The position numbers and the translations under genes were made by a program. A DNA stretch of 12,532 nt from Dysgonomonas sp. (GTDB lineage Bacteria; Bacteroidota; Bacteroidia; Bacteroidales; Dysgonomonadaceae), in contig JASLEN010000005.1 of NCBI GenBank assembly GCA_030151105.1, positions 1 to 12,532 on the forward strand, written 5' to 3'. The notes under the pieces are model-generated. The model had not been told where the DNA came from. It was given only the letters and a program-made list of their open reading frames with translations, and did not search any database. Shown here one piece after another: positions 5,607 through 12,532 of this stretch. Each line of letters opens with the position of its first letter. The stretch's first letter is position 1.

Positions 5607-7838
5607 TTAGTTTAGAGTAAATTTCACTTTACCTTTTATATCTGTTGATGATGCACCAATGATAGCTTCAAAGTCTCCCGATTCAGCTACCCAATCATGT
5701 TTGTCTGCATCAAAGAAGCTTAGAGCCGCTTTGTCCACTGTAATAGAAACTGTTTTAGTTTCGCCAGCTTTCAAGAATACTTTATCAAATCCTTTAAGCT
5801 CTTTAACAGGGCGAGGTAGAGAAGACTCTAGATCCGCAATATAAAGCTGTACAATTTCGCTTCCATCAAGTTTTCCTGTATTAGTAACATCTACAGAGAA
5901 TGTGATGGTATCATCAGCGTTCATTGTAGCTTTGTTAGCAGTTACTTTTCCGTATTTGAAAGTCGTATAGCTCAATCCGTGTCCAAAGCTGAATAGAGGT
6001 TTGATTTTTTCCTTGTCATTCCAACGGTATCCAACGAATATACCCTCAGTATATGTAGTCTCTTGATTTCCATTTCCTGGATAATCACTCAAAGCATGAG
6101 CGCTATTGTCTTCAAGTTTTACTGGGAATGTGAATGGCAGTTTTCCCGATGGATTCGCATCTCCTACTAGGATAGATGCAATTGCATTTCCTGCTTCAGT
6201 TCCTAAATACCAACCTTGAACAATTGCTGGCACTTGGTTTACCCAAGGCATTGCAACTGCATTTCCAGAGATAATTACCGCTGCCAGATTTTTATTTGCT
6301 TTAGCCAGTTCTACAAGCAATTCGTCTTGACCATAAGGTAAACCTAATGAGTGACGATCTACGCCTTCAGCATCTTGGTGATTGTTTTTATTTAATCCTC
6401 CAATGAAGATTACATAGTCTGCATCCTTTGCTACTTTTACAGCTTCTGCAATAAGCTCAGCCGCTGATCTGTCATCTGATAAATCTTGTCCAACGCCAAG
6501 TCCATCTTGCGCTTTAGATTCTTCGCCAACATATCCACGAGCATATACAACTTCTATATTTTCTTTAGCAAAACGATTCTTAATGCCGTCAAGTGGGCTA
6601 ACTTCATATTTTACTTTCAATGAAGAGCTACCTCCTCCAACTGTCATCACTTTGATCGCATTTTCTCCAATTACAGCTATCTTCTTAGCCTTATTCAGTT
6701 GGATAGGCAATACATTGTTTTTGTTTTGTAACAATACAATTCCTTCTTCTGCAATTTTGCGTCCAGCCATTGCGTGCTCTTCAGTTGCAAACGATCCCCA
6801 TGGACGTTTTGTATTCATTGTTGTGCGGAAAGTTAAACGTAAAATATTACGAACTTTCTCATCAATAGGGTCAATTTTCACTTCTCCAGAACGAAGTAAT
6901 TTAAGAAGTGGATCAGCTAAATAGTAATTGTCATAAGCATTGGTTTTTCCCATTGTAAGACCATCAGTCCAAGAGCCAAACTCCATATCTAGTCCGTTGT
7001 AAACTGATTGTAATGTGTTGTTTACACCTCCCCAGTCAGAAACTACAACTCCATCAAATCCCCACTCCTTGCGAAGAATATCATTCAATAGATATTCGTT
7101 GTGGCATGCCCATTGCCCTTTGTAACGATTGTAAGCACCCATTATAGCCCAAGCTTTTCCTTCTTGTACAGCAGCTTTGAAAGCAGGAAGATAAATTTCG
7201 TAAAGCGTACGATCGTCCACATTCACATCTACTGTATGGCGGTCAATCTCTTGATTGTTAAGTGCAAAATGCTTAACACAAGCTGCAACTCCATTTGCTT
7301 GAACTCCTTGAATATAAGGAACAACCATTTGTCCAGCAAGATACGGATCTTCTCCCATATATTCGAAGTTACGTCCATTGAGTGGAGTACGATAGATATT
7401 AATACCAGGTCCTAGTAGCACGTTCTTGTTACGATAGCGAGCCTCTTCACCAATCGATTTTCCATAAAGAAGTGACATCTCCTTGTTCCAAGATGCCGCT
7501 AGTGCAGTTAGTGCAGGGAAAGCAATGCAAGAATCGCTTGTCCATCCCGCTTGATCCCACTCATCCCAAAGCACTTCCGCTCTGATTCCATGAGGACCAT
7601 CAGTCATCCAGTTTTCAGGAATGCCAAGACGTGGCACACCAGGAGAACTAAATTTGGATTGAGCATGAATATATGCAACTTTCTCTTCCATCGTCATGCG
7701 GCTCAGAGCGTCTTCTACTCTAGCTTCTATGTCTTGTGAGTCGTCCAAATAGATAGGAAGTTTGTCTTGCGCTAGTGCTTGTCCAAAGCTGAAAGTAGCT
7801 AGGAGCAAAGCCAAGAATAGATTAAATTTCTTTTTCAT
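5607..7838 (-). CDS. Secreted glycoside hydrolase family 3 (beta-glucosidase-like)
   Basis: This retaining exo-glycosidase removes terminal sugars from beta-linked oligosaccharides, most often glucose; the exact substrate cannot be read from the sequence. It has 743 residues. The signal peptide (1-23, ending QALAQ) indicates export to the periplasm. The GH3 N-terminal barrel (about 35-335) includes MTDGPHG (78-84), GRNFEYMGEDPYLAG (155-169), KHF (189-191) and the nucleophile D268 in VVVSDWG. The GH3 C-terminal alpha-beta domain (about 360-600) contains EGVDRHSLGLPYGQDEL, where E491 is the likely acid/base. A fibronectin III-like domain follows (about 655-735). All catalytic motifs are intact. 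It is monocistronic, with its own terminator, and is divergent from the sensor/regulator gene. Together with the SusC-like gene beyond, this suggests a role in a glycan-utilisation locus. It could also be a more general BglX-type enzyme. Confidence 0.94.
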   Translation of the reverse strand: MKKKFNLFLALLLATFSFGQALAQDKLPIYLDDSQDIEARVEDALSRMTMEEKVAYIHAQSKFSSPGVPRLGIPENWMTDGPHGIRAEVLWDEWDQAGWTSDSCIAFPALTALAASWNKEMSLLYGKSIGEEARYRNKNVLLGPGINIYRTPLNGRNFEYMGEDPYLAGQMVVPYIQGVQANGVAACVKHFALNNQEIDRHTVDVNVDDRTLYEIYLPAFKAAVQEGKAWAIMGAYNRYKGQWACHNEYLLNDILRKEWGFDGVVVSDWGGVNNTLQSVYNGLDMEFGSWTDGLTMGKTNAYDNYYLADPLLKLLRSGEVKIDPIDEKVRNILRLTFRTTMNTKRPWGSFATEEHAMAGRKIAEEGIVLLQNKNNVLPIQLNKAKKIAVIGENAIKVMTVGGGSSSLKVKYEVSPLDGIKNRFAKENIEVVYARGYVGEESKAQDGLGVGQDLSDDRSAAELIAEAVKVAKDADYVIFIGGLNKNNHQDAEGVDRHSLGLPYGQDELLVELAKANKNLAAVIISGNAVAMPWVNQVPAIVQGWYLGTEAGNAIASILVGDANPSGKLPFTFPVKLEDNSAHALSDYPGNGNQETTYTEGIFVGYRWNDKEKIKPLFSFGHGLSYTTFKYGKVTANKATMNADDTITFSVDVTNTGKLDGSEIVQLYIADLESSLPRPVKELKGFDKVFLKAGETKTVSITVDKAALSFFDADKHDWVAESGDFEAIIGASSTDIKGKVKFTLN

Positions 7839-8148
7839 TGTTCAATTTGTAATTTAATATAAAATGAGAAATCGCATCCTATATTTCCAAAGATGAAGCA
7901 AAAGTTTGATATATTTTGTGGATATATCACTCTTTAATTTTCCATGGATTCTTAAGGTCGAGATTTTCGGTTTTGAACAAAACTATACATAAATATATAT
8001 ACGCCATTTTCTAGGTGTCTTAAAGTAGTCAATTAACATTAGTAAGTTGTTTGTAATTAGTTTATTATATTTTTTTATGATGGTTTATAAGTAGTTTGAT
8101 AGTGTTCGGAATATTTCTCTATTTAAAAGGCTTGGATTTAGATTATCT

Positions 8149-8161
8149 TCGATTAAATCGA
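8149..8161. promoter_or_regulatory. TCGATT-A-AATCGA palindrome (candidate operator)
   Basis: A 6-1-6 perfect inverted repeat sits about 105 bp upstream of the regulator -7 box in the shared intergenic region. It is one of the few G/C-containing symmetric elements in the stretch. It could serve autoregulation or GH3 control. Support is symmetry only. Confidence 0.25.
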
Positions 8162-8259
8162 GGAATTTAGACTTCTAGGTCTTCTGTTGAGCGTCTTATG
8201 TCGTTCAGTGTGCTTTTCTTTAGAGTAATTTTAATTTCAACTATTAATTCAATAAAAGC

Positions 8260-8267
8260 TATCTTTG
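8260..8267 (+). promoter_or_regulatory. -7 promoter element of the sensor/regulator gene
   Basis: TATCTTTG is an exact TAnnTTTG. A partial -33 element (TTTC) lies 21 nt upstream. It would start transcription near 8274, 35 nt before the ATG at 8309, and this decides the start of the gene in favour of 8309. Confidence 0.55.
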
Positions 8268-8308
8268 TAATTGTAACTTATTACGAAAAACCAACTCCCT
8301 TCAATTCA

Positions 8309-11140
8309 ATGAGGCATTTACTTCATTCTCGATATTTCTCAATATTACTATTAATCTGTATTCTAATTGCTGTTTTTTCAATGAGAATTCATGCTAATAG
8401 TAATCTGTATGATATGTTAGTGAAAGAATATTATATCGAAAATATTTCAGCAAAACAATATCAAGGTGATGCACAAGTTTGGTGTATTGAGGAAGGCGAT
8501 GGAGAAGATATATTTGTAGCTTCTGCCAAAAGCTTAAGTGTTTATAATGGTGTGGCGTGGCGCAATTATCAAACTGGATACTCAGGTATAACTCGCTGGC
8601 TAGCATTTGATGAGCAGAATAAACGATTGTATGCAGCAATTGACAATCGCTTTGGAGTTTGGGTTAAAAATCGTTTTGGTGAATATGTTTACACTAATCT
8701 TTACCAAAATTCAAATAGTGAAATTTCTGAAATATTTTGGAGAGTTTTTGTAGTTGAAGGAAAAGTATATTTTCAAACACAAAAGAAAGTATATTGTTAT
8801 GATATTCAGAGCCAAGAGATATCTGTAAGCCTCTTGTCAAATAATATCGAATACATGCATCAACTTGGCAAAGATATTTACGTTCAGTCTGATTCTGAAT
8901 TACTGAAGTTGGTGAATGGGCAATTTGTGAAAACAGGGTTGCGAGTACAAAACCGAATTATTAGTATTCTAGACTTGAATGGAAGACTTACAATAGTGAC
9001 TGAAAACGAAGGAGTTTTCCATATTGTAGGAGATAAGTTGAAAAGGATAGAATCACCTAATAATGCACTGTTCATAAAGTCTAGATTGTTTTCATGCACA
9101 CAGCTTTCTACTAATACCTTTGCATTAGGGAGTGTTCTTGATGGCGTATTTATTGTGAATGATAAGCTTGAAATCATAGAACACATCAATTTTGAAAGCA
9201 ATCTAAAACACACAACTGTGCTGAGTCTCAAAAAGGATCGTTCAGACGACATTTGGCTAGGCTTAGATGGAGGACTTGCCCGAGCAAAGCGGAATCCAAC
9301 TGAAATTGTAATTCATAATAGCAAAGCGGATATTGGTACTGTCTATGATGCAACCTGGCTCAATAATCAATTGTATGTGGCTACCAATAAGGGCTTGTAT
9401 GCCTATAAGGAGGATGAGACCTTTACTTTTATAGAGGGTTCACAAGGGCAGGTTTGGAGTCTAGCGAAAATAGATAATATGCTCATTGTCTGTCACGATG
9501 CTGGTTTATTCCAATTTCAAGAAAATTCCAATCGTTTGGTAAAGATTAGCAATAATCGAGTTTGGAATCTTAAGCGTTTTAATAATGATCCAAAGAAGTA
9601 TTTGAGCTTAGATTTTAATCAAACATTTTCTATTTATGAAAATACAGGTAATACCTTGGTTTATAAAAAAGAAATAGAAAACTTAGGAGGAGCACACACA
9701 TCAGCTTTTGTAGATCGTTTTGGTCATATTTGGGTGCAAGATAGAGCGTTCAATCCTATACGTATTGGCTTGCGTGCCGATGATGAAATAGAGATAGTAA
9801 AGAAGTATCATTTGCCCGAAAAGGTAGATACCTTGCGTATTACAGAGATTGATAATGATATTATTTTCTATGGGAACAAAGCCGCTTATATCTATGATAT
9901 TGGACAGGATTCTTTAAGATTGAGCTCGCATTACACCGATTTAATCGAAGAAATGGATAGCCCAGTGTGGGGATTGTCTCAATTGGGGCGAGATGATTTT
10001 TTCTATGCTTCTAAGAGTAGAATTGGACGTGTTAAACGTTCTGGAAATGATTTTTATAATTACGGTGAAATTTTTCAAGCATTAGATACAGAGCTACCAC
10101 GATTGGCTCACCGAATAATTGTTCTGGATAATACAACCTTGGCCACTGGAATCCTTGGTGGAATCTCTTTTCATTTTGTCAAAAATCAGGATAAGGATTA
10201 TTTAGAAAAAAAACACTTAGAACTTTCTCTTGTGGAATATGAATGGGAAGGTGAAAGAATTCATGTGCCTTTAAATAGCGATGAATACGAAGTTTTGGAG
10301 AGTGACTACTCTTCTCTTTATCTCCATTTTCAAAATATGTATGCACATCATCAAATTGAATATTCGATAGATAATGGAGAATGGATATTGAGTAAGGGTG
10401 TGCCATATCTAGAGCTGGAGCATTTAGGATATGGCGCTCATACCATCAGGGTACGAAATGTGAATTTTGCTGATTCTACAGAAGCTTCTTTTGTGTTGCT
10501 CAAGTTGCACGTTAATTATCCATGGTTCTTGTCTCCTTATTTTTTGATTGTAGCTCTATTGATTATCGTTTCTCTAGGCTATTTTGTGCGTTCTTTGTTC
10601 AAAAGAAGACTTGCCCAACAGTATGAGAAGGTAGTTAAAAAACAGATAGATATCCTTCAAAAAGAGAAAAGTGAGCATGATCTAAAGATGCTGAAGGTGA
10701 GACTTAAAGATGAGGAGAAGAACTTGGTAAACCTCACAATGGAGAATGTGAAGCGAAATGCAATGCTAAATGATATTCGCCTAGACGCTGATTTGACAGC
10801 AACTGAACTGTCTGATAATAAGATGTTACAAAAGAAATTGAAGCATATCTTAAAACGAATTGATTTTTATTTAAACAGTGATGACACACAAGACTTATTC
10901 GAAAAATACTTTAATGCTATACACGATGGATTTTATGATAGATTACTAAAAGCACACCCAGATGTGACTCGCAATGATATGAAACTTTGTGCATATATAA
11001 AGTTAAATCTTAACACAAAAGAGATAGCTGCCTACATGAATATTGCCCCAAGTAGTGTTGAGGTTGCGCGATATAGATTGCGTAAAAAACTGAATTTAGA
11101 GCAAGAAATAAGCTTACAAAAATACATTTCAGAAATGTGA
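8309..11140 (+). CDS. Transmembrane sensor/regulator: beta-propeller, Y_Y_Y domain, TM, LuxR-like HTH
   Basis: From the ATG at 8309 the protein has 943 residues. It starts MRHLLHSRYF followed by a hydrophobic stretch and HANSN, a good signal peptide. An in-frame ATG at 8198 would add 37 residues with a second hydrophobic segment, but it lies upstream of the -7 box at 8260 and is disfavoured. Residues about 33-625 contain repeats of beta-propeller type (for example DDIWLGLDGGLARA and QLYVATNKGLYAY), like the periplasmic sensor of Bacteroides hybrid two-component systems. A Y_Y_Y-like domain follows (about 653-733), then one membrane span (about 743-760), a coiled coil (about 763-815) and a C-terminal LuxR-type helix-turn-helix (about 882-938, with KEIAAYMNIAPSSVEVARYR). 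Histidine-kinase and receiver domains are absent, so ligand sensing and DNA binding sit in one chain. The ligand is probably a glycan (inference). The target is likely the SusC-like gene 247 bp downstream, and perhaps GH3. Confidence 0.88.
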   Translation: MRHLLHSRYFSILLLICILIAVFSMRIHANSNLYDMLVKEYYIENISAKQYQGDAQVWCIEEGDGEDIFVASAKSLSVYNGVAWRNYQTGYSGITRWLAFDEQNKRLYAAIDNRFGVWVKNRFGEYVYTNLYQNSNSEISEIFWRVFVVEGKVYFQTQKKVYCYDIQSQEISVSLLSNNIEYMHQLGKDIYVQSDSELLKLVNGQFVKTGLRVQNRIISILDLNGRLTIVTENEGVFHIVGDKLKRIESPNNALFIKSRLFSCTQLSTNTFALGSVLDGVFIVNDKLEIIEHINFESNLKHTTVLSLKKDRSDDIWLGLDGGLARAKRNPTEIVIHNSKADIGTVYDATWLNNQLYVATNKGLYAYKEDETFTFIEGSQGQVWSLAKIDNMLIVCHDAGLFQFQENSNRLVKISNNRVWNLKRFNNDPKKYLSLDFNQTFSIYENTGNTLVYKKEIENLGGAHTSAFVDRFGHIWVQDRAFNPIRIGLRADDEIEIVKKYHLPEKVDTLRITEIDNDIIFYGNKAAYIYDIGQDSLRLSSHYTDLIEEMDSPVWGLSQLGRDDFFYASKSRIGRVKRSGNDFYNYGEIFQALDTELPRLAHRIIVLDNTTLATGILGGISFHFVKNQDKDYLEKKHLELSLVEYEWEGERIHVPLNSDEYEVLESDYSSLYLHFQNMYAHHQIEYSIDNGEWILSKGVPYLELEHLGYGAHTIRVRNVNFADSTEASFVLLKLHVNYPWFLSPYFLIVALLIIVSLGYFVRSLFKRRLAQQYEKVVKKQIDILQKEKSEHDLKMLKVRLKDEEKNLVNLTMENVKRNAMLNDIRLDADLTATELSDNKMLQKKLKHILKRIDFYLNSDDTQDLFEKYFNAIHDGFYDRLLKAHPDVTRNDMKLCAYIKLNLNTKEIAAYMNIAPSSVEVARYRLRKKLNLEQEISLQKYISEM

Positions 11141-11186
11141 TGGTTTGCACAATGTGTATAGTTTTGTTGTTTACTTAATGAGTTAT

Positions 11187-11247
11187 TTATTAACTTATTA
11201 AATGTTATTATTAACTACTTTGTATAGGTAAGTGTGTGGTCATTAAC
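11187..11247. repeat. Phased TTAAC direct repeats upstream of the SusC-like gene
   Basis: TTATTAACT occurs at 11187-11195 and again at 11208-11216, exactly 21 bp apart (two helical turns). A third TTAAC lies at 11243-11247, 32 bp further on (about three turns). They lie just upstream of the candidate -7 box at 11258, a suitable place for activator binding. The region is AT-rich, so chance is not excluded. Confidence 0.4.
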
Positions 11248-11257
11248 CTTTGTGTTA

Positions 11258-11309
11258 TACTTTTGTAAGAAGGCTTTTCCCTTATCTTAACAGTTTGTCT
11301 TTATGTTTG
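11258..11309 (+). promoter_or_regulatory. Candidate promoter elements of the SusC-like gene
   Basis: Two exact TAnnTTTG matches occur: TACTTTTG (11258-11265) and TATGTTTG (11302-11309). A third (TAGTTTTG) lies near 11158. None has a clear TTTG at the standard spacing, as expected if the gene depends on an activator. The leader would be about 70-120 nt. I see no terminator after the regulator gene, so read-through into the receptor gene is also possible. Confidence 0.4.
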
Positions 11310-11320
11310 TGAAAATTGAA

Positions 11321-11355
11321 TGACAAGCTGCTTAGATTGCTTTGTTGTCAAGCAA
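11321..11355 (+). other. Alternative hairpins in the SusC-like 5' leader
   Basis: TGACAA (11321-11326) can pair with TTGTCA (11345-11350). TTGCTT (11337-11342) can instead pair with AAGCAA (11350-11355) around a 7-nt loop. The two structures share bases and exclude each other. They lie 33-67 nt before the ATG. Both stems are only 6 bp, so functional significance is uncertain. Confidence 0.3.
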
Positions 11356-11387
11356 GTTAAAATCCTTAATTATAATCAATTTAGATC

Positions 11388-12532
11388 ATGGATAAACAAT
11401 TAGTAAACAAGCTACAGGCACATAAACTGCTCTTGTGGCTATTCTTATTCACTTTTTTGTCACTCACAGCTAGTGCTCAACAGCACAAAGTAGAAGGAGT
11501 TGTAAAAGATTCATCAGGTCTTCCTCTTATAGGAGTTAGTGTTTCGGCTGGTGCAAACTTAGGAGCTATAACTGACTTTGATGGAGCATATTCTGTTAAT
11601 GTTCCTGCTGATGGACAATTAACGTTCACTTTTTTAGGTATGCAAGCCCATACAGAAAAGGTAAACAATCGTACTCTTATCAATATAACCATGCACGAGG
11701 ATGCAATTGCATTAGAAGGCGTAGTTGTAACAGCTTTGGGAATCAAACGTGAAGAAAAAGCGTTAGGTTATGCAGTGCAAAAAGTAGAAGCTGATGAATT
11801 GACAAAAGTAAAAGGAGTCAATCTAGCTACTTCTCTTTCGGGTAAGATTGCTGGTGTATTAGTTAAAAACTCGACAAACTTTGGTGCTGCACCTGAGTTT
11901 TTGGTACGTGGTGAAACCCCACTTCTAGTAGTGGATGGAGTTCCTAAAAAATATATGTCTATGGCTGATATCCCTGCGGATGACGTAGAGGATATGAGTG
12001 TTTTGAAAGGTGCTACGGCATCGGCTCTTTATGGTTCAGATGGTAAAAATGGTGCTGTTATGATTACCACAAAGAGAGGTAAGAAGGGAGCAAGCCTGAG
12101 AGTAGATGTTAATAGTAACACGATGTTTACAGCTGGACATTTGGCTATTCCTGAAAAACAAGCTGTGTTTGGACGTGGTACTTCTGGATTATACAACCGT
12201 AATGCAGACCGTGTGTGGGGGCAGGTGATGGATGGAACCATGCTAGAGCAGTGGAATCCTTACACTAAGCAATTGGAAATGATGCCTTATCTACCTGTAG
12301 GAAAGGATAACTTCAATAACTTCGTTAATACGGGTGTTATCACAAATAACAATATCAGCGTTTCGCAAGGAAACGAAAATGGAAGCTTTAGAGCAACTGG
12401 AACTTGGATCTACAATAAGGGGCAATATCCTAATAATAAGATGAACAAGTTTAATTTTGGTATTGGTGGTGATATGAAGTTCAACGACTTTACGTTAAGC
12501 TCTTCTATTAGCTATAATAAACATAATTCACC
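11388..12532 (+). CDS. SusC/RagA-family TonB-dependent outer-membrane receptor, N-terminal part (cut by window edge)
   Basis: This outer-membrane transporter takes up oligosaccharides or other ligands, powered by TonB, usually with a SusD-like lipoprotein encoded next. The frame is open from the ATG at 11388 to the right edge, 381 residues. There is a signal peptide (1-30, LFTFLSLTASA|QQ), then a carboxypeptidase-D regulatory-like domain (about 36-103, EGVVKDSSGLPLIGVSV and DFDGAYSV). A TonB-box-like VVVTALGIKREEK (112-124) precedes the plug domain, with NLATSLSGKIAGVLV, LLVVDGVP, VLKGATASALYGSDG and NGAVMITTKRG. Barrel strands begin at about 240. The plug has a short LVRGETPLLVVDGV segment, without the longer serine/asparagine-rich insert after RG seen in many SusC proteins, which suggests a particular sub-group. 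It is downstream of and co-directional with the sensor/regulator, so probably its target. A susD-like gene is expected beyond the edge. Confidence 0.93.
   Translation, partial: MDKQLVNKLQAHKLLLWLFLFTFLSLTASAQQHKVEGVVKDSSGLPLIGVSVSAGANLGAITDFDGAYSVNVPADGQLTFTFLGMQAHTEKVNNRTLINITMHEDAIALEGVVVTALGIKREEKALGYAVQKVEADELTKVKGVNLATSLSGKIAGVLVKNSTNFGAAPEFLVRGETPLLVVDGVPKKYMSMADIPADDVEDMSVLKGATASALYGSDGKNGAVMITTKRGKKGASLRVDVNSNTMFTAGHLAIPEKQAVFGRGTSGLYNRNADRVWGQVMDGTMLEQWNPYTKQLEMMPYLPVGKDNFNNFVNTGVITNNNISVSQGNENGSFRATGTWIYNKGQYPNNKMNKFNFGIGGDMKFNDFTLSSSISYNKHNS

Larger units (their letters stand above)
7839..8308. other. 470-bp divergent intergenic region between GH3 and the sensor/regulator
   Basis: The region is AT-rich and holds no convincing gene. 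For the GH3 side the only exact TAnnTTTG is TAGTTTTG on the minus strand (7985-7978), without a -33 partner; it would give a leader of about 130 nt, so the GH3 promoter is uncertain. A 7-7-7 inverted repeat (GATATAT / ATATATC, 7908-7928) lies 70-90 bp upstream of the GH3 start. On the regulator side there is a TCGATT-A-AATCGA palindrome (8149-8161) and the -7 box at 8260. An in-frame ATG exists at 8198 but lies upstream of that promoter, so the stretch from it to 8308 is treated as non-coding. Confidence 0.55.

Noticed and set aside
6583..7739. Several plus-strand open frames opposite the GH3 gene
   Set aside because: All lie within the well-supported GH3 coding region in antisense and show low-complexity or implausible protein composition.
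8198..8308. N-terminal extension of the sensor/regulator from the ATG at 8198
   Set aside because: The -7 box at 8260-8267 lies inside it and the later ATG gives a better signal peptide; treated as upstream DNA.
7839..8308. A possible small RNA or small gene in the 470-bp divergent region
   Set aside because: No ORF with a promoter and no hairpin with a T-run was found; only short symmetric elements are visible.
11477..12241. Minus-strand open frames opposite the SusC-like gene
   Set aside because: They are antisense shadows of a clearly conserved TonB-dependent receptor frame.
1..12532. CRISPR array, prophage, insertion sequence, tRNA or toxin-antitoxin genes
   Set aside because: No regularly spaced repeats, transposase or integrase motifs, cloverleaf sequence or paired small ORFs were seen.

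Overview
The window looks like chromosomal DNA of a Bacteroidota bacterium, probably order Bacteroidales. It is AT-rich. Starts lack Shine-Dalgarno sequences and have A/T-rich leaders. Several genes are preceded by exact matches to the Bacteroidetes -7 element TAnnTTTG. The gene content also fits: a SusC-type TonB-dependent receptor, a DUF6377-type membrane regulator, a beta-propeller/Y_Y_Y regulator with a LuxR-like tail, a secreted GH3 glycosidase, and a trp operon that starts trpB-trpE. Genus is not resolvable from the sequence alone.

Layout. (1) 1-1883, minus strand: start of a tryptophan biosynthesis operon, with trpB complete and trpE cut by the left edge. It is preceded by a complete attenuator: consensus promoter, a 25-codon leader peptide with tandem Trp codons, and an intrinsic terminator just ahead of trpB. 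(2) 1964-3657, plus strand: a divergent gene for a TPR/DUF6377-type, single-membrane-span regulator with a C-terminal helix-turn-helix. (3) 3644-5501, minus strand: a two-gene operon encoding a DUF438-hemerythrin-PAS protein and a DUF1858 protein, separated by 1 nt. A palindrome lies upstream of its promoter, and an exact 16-bp inverted repeat sits inside the second gene. (4) 5538-7838, minus strand: a secreted GH3 glycosidase with its own terminator. (5) 8260-12532, plus strand: a transmembrane sensor/regulator (beta-propeller, Y_Y_Y, TM, coiled coil, LuxR-like HTH) followed by a SusC-like receptor that runs off the right edge.

How they fit together. The GH3 enzyme, the sensor/regulator and the SusC-like gene look like one edge of a polysaccharide- or oligosaccharide-utilisation locus. 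In this reading the membrane-spanning regulator senses a periplasmic ligand and activates the neighbouring susC promoter, where helically phased TTAAC repeats lie upstream of candidate -7 boxes. The trp operon and the hemerythrin/PAS pair are independent housekeeping or stress modules.

I see no phage, IS element, CRISPR array, tRNA or rRNA. No clearly new multi-gene system is evident. The items most worth a second look are the trp attenuator, the 16-bp coding-region inverted repeat, the DUF438/DUF1858 pair with its upstream palindrome, and the phased repeats before susC.
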